NCBI GenBank assembly: GCA_041916775.1
Contig: JAYRYZ010000014.1
Coordinates: forward strand, 62,001 to 126,000
Length of the DNA stretch: 64,000 nt
From: UBA2357 sp041916775
GTDB taxonomy: Bacteria > Pseudomonadota > Gammaproteobacteria > Burkholderiales > Rhodocyclaceae
Direction of reading: 5' to 3'
The notes below the pieces were generated by a model, which saw only the letters and a program-made list of their open reading frames with translations, searched no databases and had not been told where the DNA came from. A program made the translations under genes and the position numbers. Shown here one piece after another: positions 35,206 through 43,649 of the stretch. The stretch's first letter is position 1. Every line of letters starts with the position of its first letter.

Positions 35206-37041
35206 ATGAAATCCAAGCCCTTGGCGTCGGCGCTCGCGCTCGCCGCGTCCTTGCCCTGTTCTGCCTCCATTGCATTTGCCCAGGATACCGTCGGCGAAAC
35301 CGTGGTCGTGACCGCGTCGCGCCAGCAACAGCGCGCGAGCGAGGTCATGGCGCGGGTCGAGGTCATCGACCGTGCCGCGATCGAGCGCGCCGGCCAGTCG
35401 TCGCTGCTCGATCTGCTGCGCGCCCAGCCCGGCCTGCGCATCAGCACAAACGGCGGTGCAGGCTCCAACACGGCGGCCTTCATGCGCGGCGCCGAGTCAC
35501 GCCATACGCTGGTGCTCGTTGACGGAATGCGCATCAACTCGGCCACGTCCGGCCAGCCGACGCTGGAGGCGATTCCGTTGGCGATGATCGAACGCATCGA
35601 GATCCTGCGTGGCCCGGCGAGCGCGCTGTACGGCTCCGAGGCGATCGGCGGCGTCATCCAGATCTTCACCCGCAAGGGCGAGGCCGGCTTCCACCCCGAA
35701 CTCTTCGCCGGGCTCGGCAGCCAGGGCACGCGCAATCTCAACGCGGCGCTGATGGGGGGCGAGGGGCGCATGCGCTACAGCGTGAGCGTCGGCGAGGACA
35801 AGACCGACGGCATCAACGCCAAGCGCGATCCGGCCTACTGGAACATGCCCTGGGGCAACAGCTACGACCCGGACAAGGACGGTTGGCGCAATCGCCATTT
35901 CAGCGCGTCGGCCTCGCTCGGCTTCCGCGACAGGGACGAGGTCGGCGTGAATGTCTTCCACACCGATGGTCGTAACGAGTACGACACCAACGACTATTAC
36001 GACTCCTACCTCGACAAGCGGGTGAGCGCAGTCGGCGCCTACATGAGCAACAGCCTCGCCGATGGCTGGACCAGCACGCTGCGCGTGGGGCGTACTCAGG
36101 ACAAGTTGCGCAACTGGCCGGACGCGGACTTCCCCAGCGCCTTCGATTCCACCCAGACCCAGTTCTCCTGGCAGCACGATGTGGCACTGTCGCTCGGCAC
36201 GCTCATGGCCGCATACGATTACGTGCGTACCGAGGTGGGCGGCACGACCGACTACACCGTCAAGCGTCGCAGCGTGAATGCGCTGCTGCTCGGCTGGTCG
36301 GCGCGTATCGATGCGCACAACCTGCAGGTGAATGTGCGCCATGACGACAACTCCCAGTTCGGCGGCAAGACCACCGGGCTCCTCTCCTACGGCTACCGCG
36401 TGAGCCCGCAATGGAGCGTGCAGGCGAGCATCGGCAATGCGTTCAATGCGCCCACCTTCAACCAGCTCTACTGGCCCGACACCGGCTTCGGTGGCGGCAA
36501 CCCGGACCTCGACCCGGAGCGTGCGCTGAGCCGCGAGGTCGGGGTGCGCTGGGCGGGTGCGGAGTCGTCGCTCGAGCTTACCTATTACGACAACCGCGTG
36601 CGCGACCTGATCGCCGGCTGGCCGCCGGTGAACGTCAATCGTGCCCACCTCCGCGGGCTTGAACTCGTGGCCCGAACCGCGCTCGCCGGCTTCGACCTGG
36701 AGGCCGGGCTCGATCTGCTCGACGCCGAGGATGAGGCCACCGGCAAGGATCTGCCGCGCAGACCTGCGCGTGCGGCCTTTTTCCGTGCCGACCGCGAGAG
36801 CGGCGCATGGAACTACGGCGTACAGCTCAACGCCCAGGGCAGTCGCTATGAGGACGTCGGCAATGCTGTCAGACTGCCGGGATACGGACTGCTCGATGCC
36901 TATGCCCACTACCGCTTCAGCCCCGACTGGCGCCTGGAAATGCGCGCGAACAACATCCTCGACAAGGATTACGAGGTGTCGCGCGGCTACGGTACCGAGG
37001 GTGCGAGCGTGTTCGTCGGCGTACGCTACACCCCGCGCTGA
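35206..37041 (+). CDS. btuB: TonB-dependent vitamin B12 receptor BtuB
   Basis: Outer-membrane receptor of 611 aa that imports cobalamin or cobinamide with TonB energy. It has a signal peptide (cleavage near AFA|Q, residue 24), a TonB box DTVGETVVVTA, a plug domain with VLVDGMRINSATSG and RGPASALYGSEAIGGVIQI, and a barrel ending in VGVRYTPR. Length is close to E. coli BtuB. The start at 35206 has an AGGGAG site; an open frame to 34939 crosses the riboswitch and is not coding. The cobalamin riboswitch upstream supports the substrate strongly. It is first in btuB-btuC-btuD. Confidence 0.93.
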   Translation: MKSKPLASALALAASLPCSASIAFAQDTVGETVVVTASRQQQRASEVMARVEVIDRAAIERAGQSSLLDLLRAQPGLRISTNGGAGSNTAAFMRGAESRHTLVLVDGMRINSATSGQPTLEAIPLAMIERIEILRGPASALYGSEAIGGVIQIFTRKGEAGFHPELFAGLGSQGTRNLNAALMGGEGRMRYSVSVGEDKTDGINAKRDPAYWNMPWGNSYDPDKDGWRNRHFSASASLGFRDRDEVGVNVFHTDGRNEYDTNDYYDSYLDKRVSAVGAYMSNSLADGWTSTLRVGRTQDKLRNWPDADFPSAFDSTQTQFSWQHDVALSLGTLMAAYDYVRTEVGGTTDYTVKRRSVNALLLGWSARIDAHNLQVNVRHDDNSQFGGKTTGLLSYGYRVSPQWSVQASIGNAFNAPTFNQLYWPDTGFGGGNPDLDPERALSREVGVRWAGAESSLELTYYDNRVRDLIAGWPPVNVNRAHLRGLELVARTALAGFDLEAGLDLLDAEDEATGKDLPRRPARAAFFRADRESGAWNYGVQLNAQGSRYEDVGNAVRLPGYGLLDAYAHYRFSPDWRLEMRANNILDKDYEVSRGYGTEGASVFVGVRYTPR

Positions 37042-37050
37042 GCCACCGGC

Positions 37051-38070
37051 ATGGCCGTCGTCCTGCCCGCCGCGCACGAGGCGCGCCTGATGGCGGCGCG
37101 CCCGCATGCCTTCACCGTGCTCTCCGGGCTCGCCGCGCTGGGGCTGGTGGTCTTTGCCTGGGCGTTGGTAAGCGGCGATGTCGCGGTCTCCTTCGGCGAC
37201 GTGATCGCTGCGCTCCTTGGTCGGGATGGCGACATGGCGGTCTCCGTGGTGCGCGAGCTGCGTCTGCCGCGCGCGCTGGCGGTGTTCGCCTGCGGCGGGC
37301 TCCTCGCGCTGGCCGGCGCGTTGATGCAGGTGCTGCTGCGCAACCCGCTCGCCGACCCGTACGTGCTGGGCGTGTCGGGTGGCGCCGCGGTGGGTGCGCT
37401 CGCCACGCTCCTCGCCGGCATGGCGACGCTGTGGGTGGATGTGGCGGCCTTCGTCGGCGCACTCGCCGCGATGCTGCTGGTGTTCGGCCTCTCGCACGGC
37501 GATGGCGCGTGGACCCGCACGCGTCTCCTCCTCACCGGCGTGATCGTCGCTGCCGGCTGCGGCGCAGCGGTGACGCTGATGCTGTCGCTCGCACCGGACA
37601 CGCGCGTGCAGTCGATGTTGTTCTGGCTGATGGGCGATGCCAGCGGTGCGCGCCGCGCCTGGCCGGCGCTGCTGGTGCTGATCGTGGGGCTCGCGCTCTT
37701 GATGCCCTTCGCACGCGATCTCAACGTGCTTGCGCGCGGCGAGGCCGCGGCACGCGCGCTCGGCGTGGAGGTGGGGCGGCTGCGCTACTTCGTGTATGGG
37801 CTCGCCTCGCTGTTGACCGCGGTATCTGTGACCCTGGTCGGTTCGGTCGGCTTCGTCGGTCTGATCGTGCCGCATCTGGTGCGCTTCCTCATCGGCAACG
37901 ACCAGCGCCTTCTTCTGCCGGCCGCGACGCTCGCCGGCGGTGTGCTGCTCACCGCAGCGGATACCGCCGCGCGCACGCTGGTGGCGCCGATGCAGCTCCC
38001 GGTGGGTGTGCTGACCGCGCTCATCGGTGTACCGGTGTTCCTGTTCCTGCTTGCACGTCATCCGCGCTGA
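37051..38070 (+). CDS. btuC: Corrinoid ABC transporter permease BtuC
   Basis: FecCD-family permease of 339 aa with about ten transmembrane helices. Typical segments are RLPRALAVFACGGLLALAGALMQ, NPLADPYVLGVSGGAAVGA and GSVGFVGLIVPHLVRFL. It forms the inner-membrane channel for B12, driven by BtuD and fed by BtuF. It starts 9 bp after btuB. Iron-siderophore permeases share this fold, but riboswitch control and neighbours make corrinoid the likely substrate. Confidence 0.9.
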   Translation: MAVVLPAAHEARLMAARPHAFTVLSGLAALGLVVFAWALVSGDVAVSFGDVIAALLGRDGDMAVSVVRELRLPRALAVFACGGLLALAGALMQVLLRNPLADPYVLGVSGGAAVGALATLLAGMATLWVDVAAFVGALAAMLLVFGLSHGDGAWTRTRLLLTGVIVAAGCGAAVTLMLSLAPDTRVQSMLFWLMGDASGARRAWPALLVLIVGLALLMPFARDLNVLARGEAAARALGVEVGRLRYFVYGLASLLTAVSVTLVGSVGFVGLIVPHLVRFLIGNDQRLLLPAATLAGGVLLTAADTAARTLVAPMQLPVGVLTALIGVPVFLFLLARHPR

Positions 38071-38077
38071 ACGGGAC

Positions 38078-38854
38078 ATGCCTGCGGAAGCGCATCTTCT
38101 CGAGGTCGATCGGCTTGCATTGAAGGTCGATGCACGCTGGTTGTGCTGTGAGTTCAGCCTGCGTCTCGCGGCGGGTGAGATCCTGGTGCTGCTCGGGCCC
38201 AACGGCGCGGGCAAGACGACGCTGCTGCATACCTTTGCCGGATTGCGCGCGCCGAGCGTGGGCACGGTGCGGCTGGATGGCCGCCTTGCCGACGAATGGG
38301 AGGCGGGCGCACTGGCGCGTTATCGTGGCCTGCTCGTGCAGCAGCAGCCGGACGCGTTCTCGTCCTCCGTGCTGGAGGCGGTGCTCATCGGCCGCCATCC
38401 GCACCTCGGGCGCTGGGGTTGGGAGAGCGCCGCCGATCACCGCATCGCGCGTGATGCGCTGGCTGCGGTCGGCCTGCACGGCTTCGAGCGGCGCGATGTG
38501 CTGACGCTCTCGGGCGGCGAGCGTCAGCGTGTGGCGATCGCCTGCCTGCTCGCGCAGTCGCCGCGCCTGCTGCTGTTGGACGAACCGACCAATCATCTCG
38601 ATCTGCACTACCAGATCGCCATCCTCGATCTCATCAAGCGCCGCGTTGCGGCAGGTTGCGGAGCGGTGATGGTGTTGCACGACATCAACCTCGCCGCGCG
38701 CTATGCTGACCACGTGATCCTGCTCGACGGCCAGGGGCGCGTCAGGGCCGGGAGGCGTGAAGAGGTGCTGCGCGAGGACTGCCTGTCGCAGGCTTTCGGT
38801 CATCCGATACGCGCGCTCGCGCACGGCGGACGCGCGCTCTTCGTGCCGGACTGA
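38078..38854 (+). CDS. btuD: Corrinoid ABC transporter ATPase BtuD
   Basis: ATP-binding subunit of 258 aa with Walker A GPNGAGKTTLL, signature LSGGERQRVAIA, Walker B LLLLDEPTNHLD and the H-loop VLHDINLAARYAD. Start at 38078 chosen because a GGGA ribosome site precedes it and the longer frame overlaps btuC by more than 40 bp. Works with btuC immediately upstream (7-bp gap). The periplasmic binding protein BtuF is encoded elsewhere in the window (44970-45896). Confidence 0.92.
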   Translation: MPAEAHLLEVDRLALKVDARWLCCEFSLRLAAGEILVLLGPNGAGKTTLLHTFAGLRAPSVGTVRLDGRLADEWEAGALARYRGLLVQQQPDAFSSSVLEAVLIGRHPHLGRWGWESAADHRIARDALAAVGLHGFERRDVLTLSGGERQRVAIACLLAQSPRLLLLDEPTNHLDLHYQIAILDLIKRRVAAGCGAVMVLHDINLAARYADHVILLDGQGRVRAGRREEVLREDCLSQAFGHPIRALAHGGRALFVPD

Positions 38855-38982
38855 GCGAGCGGGCGACCCCGGTGTCGTCTATGCTCTGCCCAGCAGGTGG
38901 CCGGTTGCCGTGCTCGGTCAAAGCCCGGTGTGCCACATCGTTTGCACCATCTGAATCGACGATCTTCAAGAGCATTTCCGTC

Positions 38983-39834
38983 ATGAAACTACCCGATCTC
39001 CAATCCTTGCGCGCTCTTCCGCCTGCCGGGACGGTCAGCCTCGTAGGCGCGGGTCCTGGCGACCCGGAACTGCTAACGCTGCGCGGCGCGCGGCTCGTCG
39101 CTGCGGCCGACACGGTGGTGTTCGACAACCTGGTGAGCCCCGCAATCGTCGCGCTCGCGCCCGAGCGCGCGGAGCGCATCTACGTGGGCAAGAAGGCCGC
39201 CGATCACACCCTGCCGCAGGAGGAGATCAATGCGCTGCTTGTCGAGCGTGCGCGCGCAGGGCAGCGCGTGGTGCGACTCAAGGGCGGGGACCCGTTCATT
39301 TTCGGTCGGGGGGGTGAAGAGCTGGAAACCCTGGTCGAAGCCGGCATTCAGGTCGAGGTCGTGCCCGGGGTAACCGCCGCGGCCGGTATCGCCGCGTATG
39401 CGGGCATTCCACTGACCCACCGCGACCATGCTCAGTCCGTGGTGTTCGCTACCGGTTTCCTCAAGGACGGGCGGCTGGATCTTGATTGGCCGATGCTCGC
39501 GCGGCCCAACCAGACGCTGGTGATCTACATGGGGATTTCGCGCCTGGGCGAGATCTGTGCTGCCCTGATGGCACACGGCCTGCCCGAGGCGACGCCGGCG
39601 GGGGTGATCGAGCGAGGTACGACCCATGCGCAGCGGATCGCCACCGGCGTGCTCGGCGATCTGCCGAAGGTCGTGCGTAATGCCGGTATTCGTCCGCCGG
39701 CATTGACCATCGTAGGGGGGGTCGTGGGTTTGTATCCGCGCCTGGCCTGGTTCGTGCCGCAGGACGATACGTCTGCTCACCCGCCGCATGCCGGTTGTGC
39801 AGTCGTGCGCACGGAGCACGACGGAGCGGGGTGA
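38983..39834 (+). CDS. cobA: Uroporphyrinogen-III C-methyltransferase (SUMT)
   Basis: SAM-dependent methyltransferase of 283 aa that methylates uroporphyrinogen III at C2 and C7 to precorrin-2, the branch point to siroheme and cobalamin. Motifs are SLVGAGPGDPELLTLRG, VRLKGGDPFIFGRGGEE, the VVPGVTAAAGIAAYAGIPLTH block and GVIERGTT. Start at 38983 (ATG) matches the family. It lies 128 bp after btuD on the same strand. It could serve siroheme (nitrite/sulfite reduction) as well as B12, since the other ring-building genes are absent from the window. Confidence 0.93.
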   Translation: MKLPDLQSLRALPPAGTVSLVGAGPGDPELLTLRGARLVAAADTVVFDNLVSPAIVALAPERAERIYVGKKAADHTLPQEEINALLVERARAGQRVVRLKGGDPFIFGRGGEELETLVEAGIQVEVVPGVTAAAGIAAYAGIPLTHRDHAQSVVFATGFLKDGRLDLDWPMLARPNQTLVIYMGISRLGEICAALMAHGLPEATPAGVIERGTTHAQRIATGVLGDLPKVVRNAGIRPPALTIVGGVVGLYPRLAWFVPQDDTSAHPPHAGCAVVRTEHDGAG

Positions 39835-39905
39835 CCAGGCTGCGTCGCGCAGGGTGCGACGGATGGGGGGAGGCCGCCGGCATTCACGGTTTCGGCCGAA
39901 TGGTG

Positions 39906-39928
39906 CCGGCCACCTTGCGGGTGGCCGG
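39906..39928. terminator. Candidate hairpin between convergent cobA and comEA-like genes
   Basis: CCGGCCACC (39906-39914) pairs perfectly with GGTGGCCGG (39920-39928) around a TTGCG loop in the convergent gap. There is no T-run on either side, so termination efficiency is doubtful. Confidence 0.35.
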
Positions 39929-39938
39929 TGCCGTGTGG

Positions 39939-40235
39939 CTAAGGCTTCTTCGTCGCTGCTTCGGTGGCGGCCGGGGCGGCAACGCCGAGTTGGCTGCGCA
40001 TCTTCTCGAGGGATTTCTCGCCGATGCCGGGAACCTTGGTGAGTTCGTCCACGGAGGCGAATGCGCCGTGTTCGCTGCGGTATTGCACGATCGCACTTGC
40101 CTTCGCCGGACCGAGCCCGTTCACCTGTTCGAGCTCGGCGGCGGTTGCGGTGTTGATGTCCAGCGTCTCGGCGGCGCCAGCCGAGAAGGGCAGGATAGCG
40201 AGGGCTACAAGTAATGCGCGGATGAACCTGTTCAT
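39939..40235 (-). CDS. ComEA-like helix-hairpin-helix protein
   Basis: Small exported protein of 98 aa with a signal peptide (cleavage near GAA|ET, residue 22) and a tandem helix-hairpin-helix domain: LDINTATAAELEQVNGLGPAKA and VDELTKVPGIGEKSLEKM. ComEA-type domains bind double-stranded DNA non-specifically and, in competent bacteria, pull DNA into the periplasm. Many proteobacteria carry such short versions without proven competence. The C terminus is alanine/lysine-rich. It is on its own, downstream of the rhlE gene on the same strand. Confidence 0.85.
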   Translation of the reverse strand: MNRFIRALLVALAILPFSAGAAETLDINTATAAELEQVNGLGPAKASAIVQYRSEHGAFASVDELTKVPGIGEKSLEKMRSQLGVAAPAATEAATKKP

Positions 40236-40362
40236 GTCGATGTCCTCGAGAGTGGCCTTATGGCAAAGTCATTCTCGGGGCGCTCTGTGTGCAATGTCAA
40301 TCGCATGGATCAGGGCTGCGCGTCGCCACTGAAGCCCGCAAAGCGGCTCGTGACAAGGCTTT

Positions 40363-40397
40363 CCACGATGATCGCGGCTTGGCCGGGATCATCGTGG
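40363..40397. repeat. Perfect 11-bp inverted repeat between rhlE and the comEA-like gene
   Basis: CCACGATGATC (40363-40373) and GATCATCGTGG (40387-40397) are exact inverted copies separated by 13 bp. The element starts 35 bp after the rhlE stop on the minus strand and can fold into a strong RNA hairpin. No T-tract follows on either strand, so it may be an mRNA-stabilising end or an operator for the comEA-like gene rather than a simple terminator. Confidence 0.6.
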
Positions 40398-40431
40398 AGC
40401 TGTTAAACCTTGTGTCCGGGGTGCGGGATTG

Positions 40432-41955
40432 TCAGCGATTGCCGCTTTTGGCGGAGAAGAGTGCCGCGCGCGGTGCCTGCGGCTTGCGCGGCTGGCCTGA
40501 GGATGGGCCGCGATTGCCCTGTGGGCGCGGGGTGCGGTGCTCGCCGCGGGGCGGTGCGATGCGGTTGCCATCGACATCCGGCTTCGGTGCCTGCACACGA
40601 TTCCCATTGACCTCCGCGCGATTGCCATTGGGCTCGGCACGATTCCCGCGATTGTCGCGGCTCTCGCGATTCCCGGATGCTGATGCGCCGCCACTGCGAC
40701 TACGCCCGGCTGCAGCGGGCTTGGCGTTGTTCGGGCCACGTCCGCGCGGTGTGCCGGTCGGACGCGCATCGCTGCGCAGGCTGGCCTCGGTTGTGGCATC
40801 CACTGGCGTTGGCACGAAGCCTTCCACGCTGGCGCGTTCGATGCGGCGGCGGATGAGGCGCTCGATCGCGGCCAGAAGCTTCAGCTCCTCGTCGTCGACG
40901 AGGGAGATCGCGCTCCCTTCGCTGCCCGCCCGGCCGGTGCGACCGATGCGGTGCACGTAGTCCTCGGGGACGTTCGGCAATTCAAAGTTGACGACATGCG
41001 GCAGTTGGTCGATGTCCAGTCCGCGCGCAGCGATGTCAGTCGCGACCAGCACCGGCAGCGAGCCATCCTTGAACTGTGCGAGCGCCTTGGTGCGCGCCGA
41101 CTGGCTCTTGTTGCCATGGATGGCAGCTGCGGCGATGCCGTGCTTGCCGAGGTATTCGGCGAGCTTGTTGGCGCCGTGCTTGGTGCGGGTGAACACCAGC
41201 ACCTGTTGCCACGCGTTCTCCCGCACCAGGTGGGCGAGCAGTTCGCGCTTGTGCTTCTGCGCAACCGCATACACGGCCTGCGACACGAGTTCGGAGGCGG
41301 TGTTGCGTGCCGCAACTTCGACGCAGCCGGGGTTCTTCAGCAGGCCGTTGGCCAGTGCCCGGATCTCGTCGGAGAAAGTTGCGGAGAAGAGCAGGTTCTG
41401 GCGCTGCGTTGGCAGCATCGCGAGGATCTTGCGGATATCGCGGATGAAGCCCATGTCGAGCATGCGGTCCGCCTCGTCGAGCACCAGGATCTCGACGCCA
41501 GAGAGGTCGATCGTGCGCTGGCCGGCGTGATCGAGCAGGCGGCCCGGTGTGGCGACCAGGATGTCGATGTGCTTCTTCAGCGCGTCGTACTGCGGGTTGA
41601 TGTTGACGCCGCCGAACATCACCATCGAGCGCAGCGGAACGTGCTTGCCGTAGGTGTCGACCGACTCCTGCACTTGCGCGGCGAGCTCGCGCGTCGGGGT
41701 GAGGATGAGGCAGCGCGGGCGACCCGGGCGCGTATTCAGCGGTGGGGTGCTGATCAGGCGGTGCAGCACCGGCAGCGTGAAACCGGCGGTCTTGCCAGTG
41801 CCGGTCTGTGCGGCGGCGAGCAGGTCTCCGCCAGCCAGCACCAGCGGGATGGCCTGTGCCTGAATGGGCGTGGGAACGGTGTAGCCGGTTTCTGCGACAG
41901 CGCGCAGCAACGGGGCAGCCAGCCCGAGGGCGGCAAATGCATTTTCTGGGGACAT
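40432..41955 (-). CDS. rhlE: DEAD-box RNA helicase RhlE
   Basis: ATP-dependent RNA helicase of 507 aa, involved in ribosome assembly and cold or RNA-degradation processes in relatives. The helicase core (about 1-375) has the Q-motif, AAQTGTGKT (motif I), PTRELAAQ (Ia), DEADRMLDMGF (II), SATFS (III), VATDIAARGLDI (V) and HRIGRTGRAG (VI). The C-terminal ~130 residues are basic and low-complexity, with repeated GNR/NRGNR units, a likely RNA-binding tail. ATG at 41955 with an AAGAAG ribosome site. Confidence 0.93.
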   Translation of the reverse strand: MSPENAFAALGLAAPLLRAVAETGYTVPTPIQAQAIPLVLAGGDLLAAAQTGTGKTAGFTLPVLHRLISTPPLNTRPGRPRCLILTPTRELAAQVQESVDTYGKHVPLRSMVMFGGVNINPQYDALKKHIDILVATPGRLLDHAGQRTIDLSGVEILVLDEADRMLDMGFIRDIRKILAMLPTQRQNLLFSATFSDEIRALANGLLKNPGCVEVAARNTASELVSQAVYAVAQKHKRELLAHLVRENAWQQVLVFTRTKHGANKLAEYLGKHGIAAAAIHGNKSQSARTKALAQFKDGSLPVLVATDIAARGLDIDQLPHVVNFELPNVPEDYVHRIGRTGRAGSEGSAISLVDDEELKLLAAIERLIRRRIERASVEGFVPTPVDATTEASLRSDARPTGTPRGRGPNNAKPAAAGRSRSGGASASGNRESRDNRGNRAEPNGNRAEVNGNRVQAPKPDVDGNRIAPPRGEHRTPRPQGNRGPSSGQPRKPQAPRAALFSAKSGNR

Positions 41956-42254
41956 TGAATCTTCTTTAGCGACAGCCTGGCCCGCTGAGGGCTACCAATC
42001 GAGGCTGGCGGAGTGGGGCGTCTTGCAGTGACGGCGGTTCCCGCCGATTGGCAAGGCGGGCCGAACTGCATTGTACTGGTATTTTGCACTGCAGCAGAGC
42101 ACGAGCAGGAAAGAAATTGCGCCGCCATGACCAGGATGTGCGCGGCAAGCTGCATTCAGGCCAAGCGACAATGCATGGGCGTCATGCGTTGCTGAATCCC
42201 CCTGCGGTGTCGCGCGGGCCCGCTGCCGCCGTGGCCTTCTTTTCATTATCATAT
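41956..42254. other. Intergenic region between rhlE and the M48 peptidase gene
   Basis: No gene is evident. On the rhlE side the sequence holds a CCGCC block (42041-42045) that can pair either with GGCGG at 42033-42037 or with GGCGG at 42055-42059, that is, two mutually exclusive hairpins in the probable rhlE 5' leader. The distal part becomes AT-rich and leads into the promoter of the divergent peptidase gene. Confidence 0.5.
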
Positions 42255-42282
42255 TTGACTGATATATCTAAGTGGTTATAAT
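42255..42282 (+). promoter_or_regulatory. Strong sigma70-type promoter for the M48 peptidase gene
   Basis: TTGACT (42255-42260) and a perfect TATAAT (42277-42282) are separated by 16 bp in a strikingly AT-rich patch. The expected transcript start is near 42289, giving a leader of about 33 nt with a GGGAAG ribosome site before the ATG at 42322. Confidence 0.8.
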
Positions 42283-42321
42283 CGAAGAATTTTTCTGGAT
42301 CGCTGCACGGGAAGCCTCGCA

Positions 42322-43494
42322 ATGAACAGCGCAATCAATCTCGCGCAACGGCGTGCCCGACTCTTGCGGGTGGTCGCTCGTCGTGCGACGGCCGCCCTAA
42401 TGCTCGTGTTCGGGGCGTGCGTCATGCTGCTCCTGGCGTCCTGGATGATGGCTGCGGAAGCGATTGCGCTCGCGGGCGAGGGGGTGTGGGCTGATGTGCT
42501 CCTGCCAGCATTGTGTGCGCTGACCCTCGCGGGTGTCGGGGTGGGGCTCGCATTCGCACTCCTCGAGCCTGCGCGCCTGCCGGACGGGGTGAGACTCCCG
42601 GTGCACGCCGCACCGTCGCTGCATCGCAAGATCTTTCGCATGGCAGGACGCTTCGGCGGCGTGCGTGTGGATGCCGTATGGGTGACTGCGGACATGAACG
42701 CCGCGGTGTTGCAGCGACCGGCGTGGGGGTTGCTGGGGCCGATGGAGACACATCTGCTGATCGGATTGCCACTTGCCCACAGCATAAGCCACCGACAATT
42801 GACGGCGGTGCTCGCCCACGAATTTGCCCATCTCGCAGTGCAGCGGCGTGGCGGCGCAGCCTGGGCGCGACATGTGTGCAGTTGGTGGTTCAGGGGCGCG
42901 GAGCGCATCAGCAGGAGCTGCCCTGTCTGCGGACTGCTCATCGATCGTTGGGGCGAGGCGGACATCATGCGCGCGGTCGAACTTTCGCGCCTCGATGAGT
43001 TCGAGGCCGATGCGGAGGCCGCGCGCGTGGTTGGTTCGGAGCGCGTGGCCGAGGCCTTGATCGAAGTGGCCCTCAAGGAGCGTTTCCTGTTCGGCGATTA
43101 TTGGAGCAAGGTGTTGCGGCAGTCCGGTGCGCGCTCCCGTCCCGTGATCCGGCCGTATCGGGAGATGGCGCACGGCGTTGCGGCCGGCTTCCGCCCGCCC
43201 GATGCGAACCTCTCGCTGGCAGAACTGTGCGGCCCGCCCCAGCCCCACGACATGCACCCTTCGCTGGTCGAGCGCCTGCGTGCGCTCGGCGAGCCGGAGG
43301 TGCTGCCCCCTGCACGCCCTCATCGGGAGGTCAGCGTCGCCGATCAGCACCTCAAGCCCTTGCTGCCGACCCTGTCCTGGGTGTTCGACCGGGCGTGGTG
43401 GGCCGAAACGCGCGTCGTGTGGCGCCGCCACTACAGGAGCGTGGTGCTGCGGGCGCTGCAGTCTCTGGACAGCCCGCGCGATGGGCGGGGTTGA
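42322..43494 (+). CDS. M48-family membrane metallopeptidase
   Basis: Zinc-protease-like protein of 390 aa. Two hydrophobic segments lie at about 24-45 and 58-80. The zinc motif is H166-E-F-A-H170 in VLAHEFAHLAV, and the third ligand is probably E226 in SRLDEFEADAEAA, as in HtpX/Ste24-type enzymes. Two cysteines (about 200 and 203, SCPVCG) lie between these motifs. The C-terminal ~150 residues are arginine-rich and unrecognised. M48 membrane proteases often act in envelope quality control. It has a strong promoter and probably forms its own unit. Confidence 0.83.
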   Translation: MNSAINLAQRRARLLRVVARRATAALMLVFGACVMLLLASWMMAAEAIALAGEGVWADVLLPALCALTLAGVGVGLAFALLEPARLPDGVRLPVHAAPSLHRKIFRMAGRFGGVRVDAVWVTADMNAAVLQRPAWGLLGPMETHLLIGLPLAHSISHRQLTAVLAHEFAHLAVQRRGGAAWARHVCSWWFRGAERISRSCPVCGLLIDRWGEADIMRAVELSRLDEFEADAEAARVVGSERVAEALIEVALKERFLFGDYWSKVLRQSGARSRPVIRPYREMAHGVAAGFRPPDANLSLAELCGPPQPHDMHPSLVERLRALGEPEVLPPARPHREVSVADQHLKPLLPTLSWVFDRAWWAETRVVWRRHYRSVVLRALQSLDSPRDGRG

Positions 43495-43649
43495 GCGCAC
43501 TCAGGCGGACTCAATTGCCGTGATGTCGCGCAATTGTTAAGCTCCGTTTCCTGGTCTTGCCAGGCTCTGGGTCTGCATGTATTCAGAGAGCATGAATTTC
43601 TTGGTCTGGGAGATGCAGTGATTCCTGAGCGTTTGCCCCGGGGGCGATA

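Noticed and set aside
35497..38265. 922-codon open frame antisense to btuB-btuC
   Set aside because: Shadow of codon bias; it crosses two recognised genes and shows no domain.
38855..38982. Second cobalamin riboswitch before the SUMT gene
   Set aside because: None of the conserved riboswitch blocks appears in this 128-bp gap.
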